Counted from the stretch's first letter, positions 1-8,557 are shown. The stretch is DNA of 19,417 bases from Mailhella sp. (GCA_020024815.1 JAHHTE010000023.1:1-19417); one strand, 5' to 3'. The notes: generated from the sequence alone by a model not told the origin. Numbers and translations are program-made.

Positions 1-13
1 TATAAAGGTTTAG

Positions 14-2932
14 TTGGATTATATGGCTTTTAAATTATTTTTTTATAGTATAAAATGTTTTGTTTTAGTTTTTTCCTTGTTTATTTCTACAAATGATGTT
101 TTTGCATCACAAGCTAGTAATGAAAATATAAAAAATCTTCCAAAGGGTTTTTCATCAGAAGCTTTTTGGTATGATGGTAAATGGGCTTTTGTAGATAGTG
201 ATTTACCTTATGATAAAAATATACAATATGGAACATTAAAAAATGGTTTTCGTTATGCATTAATCCCTCATAAACAATCGCAAACTCGTGTTTCTTTGTA
301 TTTGGTGGTGCAAGCAGGTTCTTTAATGGAAACACAAGAAGAACTTGGGTATGCTCACTATGTGGAACACATGGCTTTTAATGGTTCAAAGAATTTTCCA
401 GCAGGTTCATTAATTCCTTTTTTTCAAAAAAATGGCATGAGTTTTGGTGGTGATACAAATGCTCATACTTCTTTGATGGAAACAGTATATAAATTAAATA
501 TTGCAACAAATACTAAAGAATCATGTAATGATGCTTTAGTTGTATTGCGTGATTTTGCTGATGGACTTTTATTTGAGGAAAAAGAAGTTCAAGAAGAATT
601 TGGCGTTATTATGTCAGAAAAAAAGGATAGGGATAGTGAAGAAGCTGTTAATAGATTAAAAAGACAAGAATTTCTTTACCCACAAACAAAATTTAGTAAT
701 CCTGTTATTGGAACAGATGAAACATTAAAAGCAGTAACAGCTCAAAAACTTAGAAATTTTTATACAAAATGGTATACACCAGACAGAATGGTTTTAGTTG
801 TTGTAGGTGATATAAATAAAAAGCAACTAGAACCAATGATTGAGAATGTTTTTGGCAGTATAAAAGAAAATAATGAAAAAACCGTTGTTAGTCCTTGGGG
901 AGATCCAAAAAATCAAGGTTTACGCTTTTTAGTAGAAAAAAGACCTATTGAGGGAACAAATGTAAGTATAATGTTACATTTTTCACGTTTGCATAAAAGA
1001 GATTCTGTAAATTATCAAAAAGAATTATATATAAATTCTCTTATTGAATATGCACTTCAACGTCGTTTTCAAATTATAACTCAAGAAAATCCGCATTTAT
1101 GGAGTGGTGTTCGCTTTATGAATGCACGTTCTTTTGGACTATTGCCTTTATGTTTTTTTACTGCAACAACGAGCCAAGATGATTGGAAAAATGCCATTGT
1201 TGCTGGTGGAGAAGAAATAAAACGTATGGGAGAATATGGTTTAACAGCAGAGGAGTTAAAACAAGGGCATATTTTTATGCAAAATTCCATAAAGCGTTTT
1301 AAACAACAATATCCAAATCTTGAAAATCATCAAATTGCAGATCATTTTGTTGTAACATTGAATGCTGACCGTGTATATACAGCATTAGATTATGATAGTG
1401 CATTAATTGAAAAGTTTATAAAAGAAATTACATTAAAAGAAGTTAATGAAATAGCAAAGAAAACCTTATTAACATCTGATATAAGTGTGATTGTAAGTTC
1501 AGCACAAAAAATACAAGAAAGTGCAGTTAAAGCAGAATGGGAAAAAGTTCAAAAAGCTCAATTAAGTCCGTATAAGGGAGTTAAACAAGCAGATTTTCCT
1601 TATTTAGAACTCCCTAAAAAAGTTGATGAAAAAAAATTAGAGAAATTAACTGTTAAGGAAATTGCAAAAGTAAAAGAACATACCTTAAAAACATATAAAG
1701 CTATCTTACCTAATAAAGTAGAATTTCATGCTTTTCCTTTACCTTTTACACCAAATAAAGTGCAATTTACTCTTTTGTTTGGAAAAGGCTATGCAGGCTT
1801 AGATAATAAACAAATTAATTTAGCACAATTTAGTAATATGATTATGCGTGGTAGTGGCTTAGGTAAACTTTCTTTAGACGATACAAGTACATTAGCTGAA
1901 AAATGGGGAGGCTATGTACAAGAAAGTTATGGTTTAAATGAGCGTAGCATAAGTATTGAAGGAGATAGTTCTTCTTTTGAAAGTTTATTGCAAGCTGTTT
2001 GGACACAATTCTATAATCCAGTACCAACAGAAAATGCCCTTATTCGTGCTAAAAATATAGTTAAAAAGCAAACATTTATTCAAAATAATAGTGTAGATGG
2101 TGCAACTAAAACAAAAGGAGCAAGCTTTTTCTTTGGTGATGCAAGAAGATATCAAAGTATAGTTTTTCCTGAAATTGCGAATGTAACATTAAAAGAAATT
2201 CAAGATATTGTTTTAAAAGATCGTTATAACGAACCAATTAAAATCCTTGTTTCTGGAGATATAGATCCCAATAAAGTGTATGCAATGGTAATGCGTTATT
2301 TTGGACAAGAGCAAATGAATATAAAAGAAACAAAAGAGAATATAGCTCCATTGGTTTTTCCAGAAAATAAATATGTATTTTTAGAAGTACCAGATGTTGT
2401 GGATCAAGCAGTTGTACTTTGTGCATGGCATAAAGATATAAAAGATTTTAATGATCGTAAAACAATAGTAGTGCGTCAATTAGCGTCAAGTTTATTGCGT
2501 GATAAATTGCGTGAAGAAATTCGTGAAAAAATGGGAGCAGCATATAGTCCTTTTGCAATGTATCGTGCTTTAATTCCTGAAAATGGCTTTGGTTTACTGC
2601 AAGTAACAATAAAAACAGATATTGCTCATTTGGAAGAAGTAACAAATTATGTAAAAAATATAAGTTCTTGGGAAGTAAAACAAGAAGATTTAGACCGTTT
2701 ACGTTTACCAATGCTTACAGCATGGAAAACAAGTAGAGCAAATAATGCAAAATGGGCAAGACTTTTTTATGCAGAAGTAAGTCAAAATTATCCATATATG
2801 CAATGGGATAATGATTTTGAAAAAGAACTCATGCAAGTAACGGTTGAAGAAGTTAATAAAGAAATTCAAGAACTTTTAAATGCACCAAAAGCATTATGGC
2901 GTATTAAAGTAAAAGTAAAGGATAAAAAATAA
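14..2932 (+). CDS. Periplasmic M16 zinc protease, PqqL/FusC type
   Basis: A 972-residue two-domain M16 (pitrilysin/insulinase) protease. An N-terminal signal peptide with a hydrophobic stretch at about 11-25 and a cleavage site near residue 31 (FAS/QA) predicts a periplasmic location. The inverted zinc motif HYVEH lies at 115-119, and Glu195, 76 residues after His119, fits the third zinc ligand. The second M16 half (about 570-972) lacks HxxEH but keeps the Arg/Tyr substrate-clamp motif (R837...Y844), as expected for the inactive half of a clamshell protease. Length and layout match E. coli PqqL and Pectobacterium FusC, which work with TonB-dependent receptors; FusC cleaves imported ferredoxin. 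The start is a TTG preceded by AAAGG at 4-8, with an in-frame TAG at 11-13. An ATG at 23 is the alternative but sits 14 bases from that ribosome site. The stop abuts the next gene's ATG. Fold and catalysis are well supported; the substrate is inferred. Confidence 0.93.
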   Translation: MDYMAFKLFFYSIKCFVLVFSLFISTNDVFASQASNENIKNLPKGFSSEAFWYDGKWAFVDSDLPYDKNIQYGTLKNGFRYALIPHKQSQTRVSLYLVVQAGSLMETQEELGYAHYVEHMAFNGSKNFPAGSLIPFFQKNGMSFGGDTNAHTSLMETVYKLNIATNTKESCNDALVVLRDFADGLLFEEKEVQEEFGVIMSEKKDRDSEEAVNRLKRQEFLYPQTKFSNPVIGTDETLKAVTAQKLRNFYTKWYTPDRMVLVVVGDINKKQLEPMIENVFGSIKENNEKTVVSPWGDPKNQGLRFLVEKRPIEGTNVSIMLHFSRLHKRDSVNYQKELYINSLIEYALQRRFQIITQENPHLWSGVRFMNARSFGLLPLCFFTATTSQDDWKNAIVAGGEEIKRMGEYGLTAEELKQGHIFMQNSIKRFKQQYPNLENHQIADHFVVTLNADRVYTALDYDSALIEKFIKEITLKEVNEIAKKTLLTSDISVIVSSAQKIQESAVKAEWEKVQKAQLSPYKGVKQADFPYLELPKKVDEKKLEKLTVKEIAKVKEHTLKTYKAILPNKVEFHAFPLPFTPNKVQFTLLFGKGYAGLDNKQINLAQFSNMIMRGSGLGKLSLDDTSTLAEKWGGYVQESYGLNERSISIEGDSSSFESLLQAVWTQFYNPVPTENALIRAKNIVKKQTFIQNNSVDGATKTKGASFFFGDARRYQSIVFPEIANVTLKEIQDIVLKDRYNEPIKILVSGDIDPNKVYAMVMRYFGQEQMNIKETKENIAPLVFPENKYVFLEVPDVVDQAVVLCAWHKDIKDFNDRKTIVVRQLASSLLRDKLREEIREKMGAAYSPFAMYRALIPENGFGLLQVTIKTDIAHLEEVTNYVKNISSWEVKQEDLDRLRLPMLTAWKTSRANNAKWARLFYAEVSQNYPYMQWDNDFEKELMQVTVEEVNKEIQELLNAPKALWRIKVKVKDKK

Positions 2933-3823
2933 ATGGATCCTCTTATACAGTGTAAAGATTTAAGATATACATATAATAGTACAGAAGTTTTACATGGAAT
3001 TAATTTTTCAGTGCATAAAGGGGAAATTGTAGGTTTATTAGGAAAAAATGGAGCTGGTAAAAGTACAACAATTAATATTTTAATGGGGTTTTTACAACCA
3101 GATTCTGGTTCATGCTCTGTTTTTGGGTATCCTAGCCATAAATTAGCACCAAAAGAACGTATGCGTATTGGTTTATTGCATGAAGGTTTTGTGCAGTACA
3201 ATTTTATGTCTATTGAAGAAATAGAGCGTTTTTATAGTGCGTTTTATCCTCATTGGAATAGAAAGGTATATTATGATTTAATTGACCTTATGGGTGTTCC
3301 GTATAGTAGACGTGTAACACGACTTTCTTGTGGGCAACATTCACAAGTAACACTTGGACTTATTTTAGCTCAACAAGCAGAATTATTAATTTTAGATGAT
3401 TATTCTTTAGGGTTAGATGTAGGGTATAGACGGTTATTTTTAGATTATTTACGAGATTTTGTTGCAAAAAATAATACTACTGTTTTATTGACTTCTCATA
3501 TTGTGGCAGAGCTAGAAAATATGCTTGATACTATTATTGTTTTGCAACGAGGTAATATTATTGCCAATGAACCACGTCCTACTTTTATTGAAAAATTTAC
3601 TCGATATGATTTACCTATTTCAGATGAAAGTTTGAAAATAAAAAATATTCAACCTCTATTACATTTAGAAAAAACTCTTAATGCTATAAGTTTTTATACT
3701 AATGAAAGTGAATATGAAATTCAAAGCTTTTTGAATAGTGTATCTCCAGTTCTTTGGGGACAAGTAAAAAAAGTTCCTATGACTATTGAAGATGTTTTTG
3801 TTGGATTAACTGGAAAATATTAG
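2933..3823 (+). CDS. ABC transporter ATP-binding protein (ABC-2 type exporter family)
   Basis: A 296-residue single nucleotide-binding domain. Walker A is GKNGAGKST (37-45), the signature is LSCGQ (131-135) in place of LSGGQ, and Walker B is LLILD (151-155). The next residue, normally the catalytic Glu, is Asp156. The switch His is present at 189 (TSHIVAE). About 90 C-terminal residues follow the domain, as in CcmA/YtrB-like ATPases that pair with ABC-2 permeases. The gene begins directly after the stop of the protease gene, with AAAGGA at 2917-2922 as ribosome site, and a probable partner permease follows after 8 bases. It would sit on the cytoplasmic face and drive an export or membrane-remodelling step. 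The altered signature and E-to-D change suggest slow hydrolysis, which is an inference. The transported substrate cannot be read from the sequence. Confidence 0.9.
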   Translation: MDPLIQCKDLRYTYNSTEVLHGINFSVHKGEIVGLLGKNGAGKSTTINILMGFLQPDSGSCSVFGYPSHKLAPKERMRIGLLHEGFVQYNFMSIEEIERFYSAFYPHWNRKVYYDLIDLMGVPYSRRVTRLSCGQHSQVTLGLILAQQAELLILDDYSLGLDVGYRRLFLDYLRDFVAKNNTTVLLTSHIVAELENMLDTIIVLQRGNIIANEPRPTFIEKFTRYDLPISDESLKIKNIQPLLHLEKTLNAISFYTNESEYEIQSFLNSVSPVLWGQVKKVPMTIEDVFVGLTGKY

Positions 3824-3831
3824 GAAAGAAA

Positions 3832-4500
3832 ATGATAAAAGCTTTATTAATTAAAGAATGGTATAAAATACGATATATTTGGTGGTTACCTCTTGTTGTT
3901 TCTTGTGCAGCACTTTGTGATTATTATTGGACTGTGCTTGCTGTTCGTTCCATGCATGGAGCAATTAATTTATGGGCTGGTTTTATTCTTAAAGAAATTA
4001 TTTATTTTCAAAGTTTAAAATGGGCATTTATTTTTTCAGGAATTTGGTTAGCTTGTTTTCAACTTTTACCAGAATGTACGGGAAGAAAGTTACGGGTATT
4101 TTTCCATATTCCAGTGGATTATCGCCTTGCATTTTTTGTTATTTTTGCATTTGGAATTGGTTTACTAATTCTTTTATTTCTTATTATTTTTACATTATTT
4201 TGGGTAATTAATAGTCATTTTGGATTTCCTTATGAGTTATCTTTTCCAATGCTAAAAACTCTTATTCCATGGGCTTTAGCTGGTATGGTTGCATGGTGTG
4301 TGACTGCTTCTGTTATTGCTGATCCTTCTTTTATTCGGAAAATCGTATTAGCTGGAATTGGAATAGGTTATATGACATTGCTTACAGCAGAACAAGGTTA
4401 TGCTCCAATGGATAATAGTTTTTGGGGATATTTTTTGATGTGTTTACCTTGGTTATTTGCACTTCCTTCATCTGCATTAAGAGTAAAGGAGGGTAGATAA
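3832..4500 (+). CDS. Small multispanning membrane protein, probable ABC-2-like permease
   Basis: A 222-residue hydrophobic protein with about six predicted membrane segments (approximately 17-34, 62-79, 98-126, 143-164, 170-186 and 197-213). It starts with a short cytoplasmic MIKALLIKEWYKIR stretch, the basic 'KEW' start typical of ABC-2 permease subunits. No signal peptide or soluble domain is visible. Its place 8 bases after an ABC ATPase, with AGGAAAG overlapping that gene's stop as ribosome site, makes it the likely membrane partner. The stop codon overlaps the next ATG (TAATG), pointing to translational coupling with the following anchored protein. I do not recognise a specific family beyond ABC-2-like topology, and the transported molecule is unknown. 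Equating it with FusD or YddA of Fus-like loci would rest on position alone, because those are fused ABC proteins of a different type. Confidence 0.72.
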   Translation: MIKALLIKEWYKIRYIWWLPLVVSCAALCDYYWTVLAVRSMHGAINLWAGFILKEIIYFQSLKWAFIFSGIWLACFQLLPECTGRKLRVFFHIPVDYRLAFFVIFAFGIGLLILLFLIIFTLFWVINSHFGFPYELSFPMLKTLIPWALAGMVAWCVTASVIADPSFIRKIVLAGIGIGYMTLLTAEQGYAPMDNSFWGYFLMCLPWLFALPSSALRVKEGR

Positions 4501-5804
4501 TGAGAATTTTATATTTACGTTTAGTACCAGTTTTTTTAGGTGTTTTTGTTCTTTATTGGTTTATTCCTCAAAGTTATTTACGAGCAACAAGAAGTGAGTA
4601 CCAACAAACAAAAGCTATGTATAGTCCAATTAAAAAAGAGTTTGTTGTTTGGGATCAAAATGCTGTTGGTTTTACAATGAAAACAGAGGCAAATAAAGAA
4701 TTAAATCAAAAACAAGGAAGAATGTTATTGCCTTTTCTTTTTGCTAGAGATGTAGCAAAATGGCAAGGTTTTCCATTGGTTATTGATGGCAAAACATATA
4801 CTTATGAAGATGCAAAAAATTTACAGGTTTTAAAAATGTTTCCGCGTAAGGCATTAATAGGCTTACCACATTTATATATTATTTTAGAATCACAACCAGA
4901 TACATCAAGTTTTGATTTACCAGAAGATATTATGATTTTGAAAAAAAATGCTGTTCATTTTGTTAATGCAGAAACTGGAAAATTGGATAAACAAAAAAGT
5001 GAACTTTTTACTACGGCAATACAAAATGCTGGAGCAAAGTTTCCTTGGAAAGCAGCAGCTAATAATCCAGATCCATTTAAGGCTTTTGATGAAGGTTTAT
5101 TTTTTGTTGATGCAGCAAATACATTATTTCAAATGCAAATGGTAAAAGGGCAACCAATGATAAAAAATATGCATTATGTCCTTGAAAAGCCAGTAATTTC
5201 GTTAACAGTACAAGAAGATATTTCAAAAGATTATTATGGTCTTATTGTAACAAATGATACTCTTTATATTAATAGATATAATGCAGAGCCATTAGCATTA
5301 CCTTTTTCTTATAATGTACAAGAACAATCTGTGGATATATTAGGCACTGCTGTATCATATTCTATTAATATTAAAAAACTTGATGGAACAAAATTATTTA
5401 AAACACAAAGTATAGCAACTGATAAAAATTTTAATGTTTTACGCCAATATGAAAACGTTATTAGTGAAGAACAAAAAAAAGAGCATGAATGGATAAAACG
5501 CGGACTTGCTTTTTTAACTCCTTTTTCACTTGTACAATTTACTCCAAAAGCAACAGGGATAGTTTTTGAATGGCGTGTTACAGAAAATATTTTATTTAGT
5601 GGGCTTGGAGCAGTAACTGGTATGATTTTATATCTTTTAGTGCAATATATATGGCAAAAGCAAAGACAATCATTTGTAAAAAGAAATATTTTACCACTTG
5701 CTATAATAGCAATTTTCGGATTACCAGCAGCTATTATACTTTTTGTCTTTGCACCAATTTGTATTGTAAAAAATACTGATACTGCCTGTAAAAGTTTGCA
5801 ATAA
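4500..5804 (+). CDS. Membrane-anchored periplasmic protein of unknown function (possibly DUF4857)
   Basis: A 434-residue protein with an N-terminal membrane segment (about 6-22), a large polar domain of roughly 340 residues that should face the periplasm, and two C-terminal membrane helices (about 365-385 and 397-420). This topology suggests an auxiliary subunit of the preceding ABC ATPase/permease pair. From memory, DUF4857 proteins sit beside ABC-2 modules in Bacteroides and some Desulfovibrio, and this protein could belong there; I cannot confirm the match. The extramembrane region repeatedly pairs short strand-like stretches with turns (about 75-300), compatible with a beta-rich sensor or propeller-like fold, but no catalytic motif is visible. 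The ribosome site is strong (AAAGGAGGG, 4485-4493), ahead of an ATG overlapping the permease stop. It is followed by a 77-base gap before the receptor gene. Confidence 0.75.
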   Translation: MRILYLRLVPVFLGVFVLYWFIPQSYLRATRSEYQQTKAMYSPIKKEFVVWDQNAVGFTMKTEANKELNQKQGRMLLPFLFARDVAKWQGFPLVIDGKTYTYEDAKNLQVLKMFPRKALIGLPHLYIILESQPDTSSFDLPEDIMILKKNAVHFVNAETGKLDKQKSELFTTAIQNAGAKFPWKAAANNPDPFKAFDEGLFFVDAANTLFQMQMVKGQPMIKNMHYVLEKPVISLTVQEDISKDYYGLIVTNDTLYINRYNAEPLALPFSYNVQEQSVDILGTAVSYSINIKKLDGTKLFKTQSIATDKNFNVLRQYENVISEEQKKEHEWIKRGLAFLTPFSLVQFTPKATGIVFEWRVTENILFSGLGAVTGMILYLLVQYIWQKQRQSFVKRNILPLAIIAIFGLPAAIILFVFAPICIVKNTDTACKSLQ

Positions 5805-5826
5805 ATGAATATGAAAATCATATTTT
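5796..5826 (+). promoter_or_regulatory. Weak candidate promoter for the TonB-dependent receptor
   Basis: TTGCAA at 5796-5801 (four of six to the -35 consensus) and TATTTT at 5821-5826 (four of six to the -10) are separated by 19 bases. The Fur-like palindrome lies between and across them, the classic position for repression. The spacer is longer than ideal and AT-rich DNA gives such matches by chance, so this is only a candidate. Confidence 0.25.
5807..5825. promoter_or_regulatory. Fur-box-like palindrome upstream of the TonB receptor
   Basis: The core is a perfect 7-bp inverted repeat, AATATGA-AAA-TCATATT (5808-5824). Aligned to the 19-bp E. coli Fur consensus it agrees at 13 of 19 positions, including the central ATGAxAATCAT. 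The left part ATGAAAATCAT (5811-5821) also fits the first eleven positions of the Desulfovibrio Fur motif WTGAAAATnATTTTCAW as I remember it, though the right half agrees poorly. It lies 57 bases before the receptor start, where an iron-responsive operator would be expected. AT-rich background weakens the match. Confidence 0.45.
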
Positions 5827-5881
5827 CTATTAAATTTTGTTGTACCAATTAATTTTTAACCTTGTAGAGAGTAAAATTTCT

Positions 5882-8362
5882 ATGCGATTTAATCATGTTG
5901 CTACCTTTTTGGTAATGGTCGGCTTTTTGGGTTCTGCAAGCATTTCTTATGCTGAAGAATTGAAAAAGAAAGAAAATGATGAAAAAAATGTTCATCGCTT
6001 GGCACCTGTTGATGTTTATGGTCAAACAGAAAATGCAGGAGAGATTAAACTTAATGCTGATACTATTAAAATGACTCCAAGTTCAACAAATAGTATTAAT
6101 GATTTATTGCGTGGTCAATCTTCTATTCAATTTGACGCTAATTCACGAACAGGATCAACAGGTGGAGAAATAACACCTCCAAAAATTTCTATTCATGGTG
6201 CAAAACACTATGAAAACAATTTTACTATTAACGGAATAAGTAATAATAGTAATCTTAATCCACAAGGTTTTGATTCTAATCCCGCAGCTGGTTCAAAACC
6301 AACAGGCGATTCACAAGGTATTTTTGTAGACCCTAATTTATTTGATTCAGTGGAAGTATATACAGAAAATATTTCTGCTCAATATGGTGATTTTGTAGGT
6401 GGTGTAGTTAATGCAACTTTGCGTGATGCTTCACTTGATGGTTGGCATGGGGGTGCTTCTGTAAGAGGAACTACTCATGGTTTTACAGAATTTCATTATA
6501 CTCCAAATGATTTTTCTGATGTTAACAGTGGAGTAACAGCAGGTAAGCCAGTACAACCCAAATTTTATAAAGGTTCTGGTAATGTATATTTAGAAGGACC
6601 TATTTATAAAAATAGTCTTGGTCTTATGCTTTCTTATTCCCAACAATATAGTTTAATTCCTAAAACATTGTTAGTAGGGAATAATCAAGAAGTTGATGAA
6701 CATCGTAGTAATCAAAATTTCTTAGTGCGTATTAATACTAATCCAGATGATAAATTTTATGCTGCGTTAACCGCTATTTATGCTCCTTATGAAGGTGTAT
6801 TTGTTTCTCCAACGTATAGAGATGGTGGCGAATTTTCAATGAAAGGTGGTGGAACACAATTTATTTTAAATACTCGTTATACCTTTGATTTTGCTAAATG
6901 GAGCAATGACTTTGGGTATAGTATGACAGAAGTAAGTCGTGATTCTGATAGTGCTTTATATAGTTGGAATAAAAGTAAAGTAGAAATTTGGGCAACTCAG
7001 CCTAAAAATAACCAAGTAGGTGGTTTTGGTGATTATGAAATGAACCAAGACACATTATCTTGGAAAAGTGTTTTAGATGTTGAACCTATTGGGGATACAA
7101 TTATTCATAGCCTTTTAGCTGGTTTTGAATTTAAACATGTTGTTTCAAAAACAAAAGAAAGTGGTTATGTAAGTTATATGCTTCCCAAAGATGACCTTAA
7201 TGCACAAGGTAGTATAGTTGATGGTGTTATTGCTGGAGAACAATTTGCAACACTTAAAAATGTGCAAAGTGCAATGGATAAAAGTTTAAATTATTCTTCT
7301 ATTGCTGTCTTTTTAGAAGATGAAATAGAATGGGGACATTTAACTTTTAGACCAGGTGTTCGTGTTAGTTATGATGATTTGATGGAAAATACAGATGTAG
7401 CTCCACGACTTTTTGCAAATTATGATATTTTAAATGACGATCGATTTAATATTTATGGTGGTTATAACAGATATTATGGTTCACAAGTTCTTGATAAAAT
7501 TTTAAGTTTTCAAAATCCTTTACAACGTTATAATAGAAAAACATCAACAGATCCATGGGTAGCTCAAAAAGCTCCAAAAACTTCTTCTGTGTATGATTTA
7601 GCAAAACTTGATAATCCATATACTGATGAGTATACAGTTGGTGCTTCTGCAAATGTATTTGATATTCTATTTAAACTTGGTTTTACATATAGAGAATATG
7701 AAGATCAATTAACTGCAACTACTTATCAAGATTCAGAAAAATTAACACATATTATGTATAATAATGGTGGTAGTTCAAAATATAAAGGTATTACCCTTTC
7801 TGCAGAGCATACTTTTGTAACAGATGGGTATGGAACACATAATGTAGAATTATCAGCAACTTGGTCAGAAACAAAAGGTAGTGCCGTTGATTGGACTAAT
7901 TCTGCATTTGATGAAAATATGGGTGGTGGTAAATTTGATCCAGATTTTATTTACTTAAATGGTCAACAAGTTAGTCGTTATAATTTACCAGCAAGTAACT
8001 TTAACTCTCCTTGGGTTCTTGCTTATACTCATAATGCAACTTTTTGGGATGAGCGTTTAAAAGCCTTTTTACAAGTACGTTGGGAAAAAGGTGGAAAACG
8101 TTTAATCGAACTTGATCCAATTAAAACAACAGGACTTTGGTATCGTGCATACGCAGAACATGATCAAGAAAATATGCTTAATGCAGATTTAAAATTAAGT
8201 CTTGATATGATTAGATATAAAAACCAAACTCTTGCTCTTGAGCTTGAAGCATTAAATTTACTTAATAGTAAAAATATTATTAATACAACAACTTCAAGTA
8301 CTAATGCAGGTTCATATTCTTTAGGTCGTCAATTCTATTTAGGATTGAAATATACATTTTAA
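5882..8362 (+). CDS. TonB-dependent outer-membrane receptor
   Basis: An 826-residue gated porin predicted to bring a ligand across the outer membrane using energy from TonB. A signal peptide (1-24, cleavage after ISYA) precedes a charged linker and a TonB-box-like stretch LAPVDVYG (40-47). The plug domain runs to about residue 200 (NDLLRG, PKISIHGA, SVEVYTENISAQYGDFVGG), followed by a beta-barrel of alternating aromatic strands ending in KYTF. The terminal Phe is the usual BAM assembly signal. The frame is open upstream to a TTG at 5837, but the ATG at 5882 gives a proper signal peptide and has GAGAG at 5867-5871. It lies downstream of the M16 protease and ABC module, and upstream of the peptide importer and TonB operon. 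By analogy with FusA and YddB it may take up a protein or peptide, perhaps iron-bearing; a siderophore is also possible. Confidence 0.93.
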   Translation: MRFNHVATFLVMVGFLGSASISYAEELKKKENDEKNVHRLAPVDVYGQTENAGEIKLNADTIKMTPSSTNSINDLLRGQSSIQFDANSRTGSTGGEITPPKISIHGAKHYENNFTINGISNNSNLNPQGFDSNPAAGSKPTGDSQGIFVDPNLFDSVEVYTENISAQYGDFVGGVVNATLRDASLDGWHGGASVRGTTHGFTEFHYTPNDFSDVNSGVTAGKPVQPKFYKGSGNVYLEGPIYKNSLGLMLSYSQQYSLIPKTLLVGNNQEVDEHRSNQNFLVRINTNPDDKFYAALTAIYAPYEGVFVSPTYRDGGEFSMKGGGTQFILNTRYTFDFAKWSNDFGYSMTEVSRDSDSALYSWNKSKVEIWATQPKNNQVGGFGDYEMNQDTLSWKSVLDVEPIGDTIIHSLLAGFEFKHVVSKTKESGYVSYMLPKDDLNAQGSIVDGVIAGEQFATLKNVQSAMDKSLNYSSIAVFLEDEIEWGHLTFRPGVRVSYDDLMENTDVAPRLFANYDILNDDRFNIYGGYNRYYGSQVLDKILSFQNPLQRYNRKTSTDPWVAQKAPKTSSVYDLAKLDNPYTDEYTVGASANVFDILFKLGFTYREYEDQLTATTYQDSEKLTHIMYNNGGSSKYKGITLSAEHTFVTDGYGTHNVELSATWSETKGSAVDWTNSAFDENMGGGKFDPDFIYLNGQQVSRYNLPASNFNSPWVLAYTHNATFWDERLKAFLQVRWEKGGKRLIELDPIKTTGLWYRAYAEHDQENMLNADLKLSLDMIRYKNQTLALELEALNLLNSKNIINTTTSSTNAGSYSLGRQFYLGLKYTF

Positions 8363-8383
8363 TTAAGGGAGTATTTAAGTATT

Positions 8384-8424
8384 TTTTAGGGGAAAAACTT
8401 TTGAAAAAGTTTCTTCCCCTAAAA
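8384..8424. repeat. 41-nt imperfect hairpin after the receptor gene
   Basis: The left arm 8384-8401 (TTTTAGGGGAAAAACTTT) pairs with 8406-8424 around a TGAA loop, with a single bulged C at 8413. It begins 22 bases after the receptor stop, so it is well placed to end or protect that transcript. It is not followed by a T-run on either strand, so it is not a textbook intrinsic terminator. The GGGGAAAAACTTT...AAAGTTTCTTCCCC pattern followed by AAAACCCCTTT resembles intergenic elements I recall as frequent in Desulfovibrio; I cannot check that here. Confidence 0.6.
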
Positions 8425-8468
8425 CCCCTTTACAAAACTTTTTATATAGGGTGTGTTTCTAAATTATG

Positions 8469-8474
8469 TATAAT
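8469..8474 (+). promoter_or_regulatory. Candidate -10 element (TATAAT) for the peptide importer/TonB operon
   Basis: A perfect TATAAT preceded by ATG. No good -35 hexamer is visible 16-18 bases upstream. Transcription from here would begin near 8481 and give a leader of about 230 bases that includes the perfect hairpin at 8520-8557. Chance matches are common in this base composition. Confidence 0.3.
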
Positions 8475-8519
8475 TATTCAATATACGAAAACAAATAATT
8501 TTTTTTAATACCCTAACAT

Positions 8520-8557
8520 AGGTAAATTTATTGAAACTTGTTTCAATAAATTTACCT
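8520..8557. repeat. Perfect 17-bp inverted repeat with 4-base loop
   Basis: AGGTAAATTTATTGAAA (8520-8536) is followed by loop CTTG and its exact reverse complement (8541-8557). The hairpin is uninterrupted and lies about 150 bases before the importer gene. No T-run follows on the + strand, so simple intrinsic termination is not supported in that direction. It could be an RNA processing or stability element, an operator for a dimeric regulator, or part of a dispersed palindromic repeat. Confidence 0.7.

Noticed and set aside
2866..3201. 111-codon minus-strand open frame
   Set aside because: It is opposite the end of the M16 gene and the Walker A region of the ABC ATPase, both well supported; the translation has no recognisable features.
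5309..5848. 179-codon minus-strand open frame
   Set aside because: It lies opposite the 434-residue membrane protein and the short gap after it. Its translation is a Cys/Phe/Ile-rich mix without domains, and the + strand gene has a strong ribosome site and sensible topology.
5837..5881. TTG start for the TonB receptor
   Set aside because: It would place 15 extra residues in front of a normal signal peptide; the ATG at 5882 gives the expected N-terminus.
8384..8424. Textbook intrinsic terminator
   Set aside because: The hairpin is strong but neither strand has a T-run directly after the stem, so it is listed as a repeat with possible terminator function.
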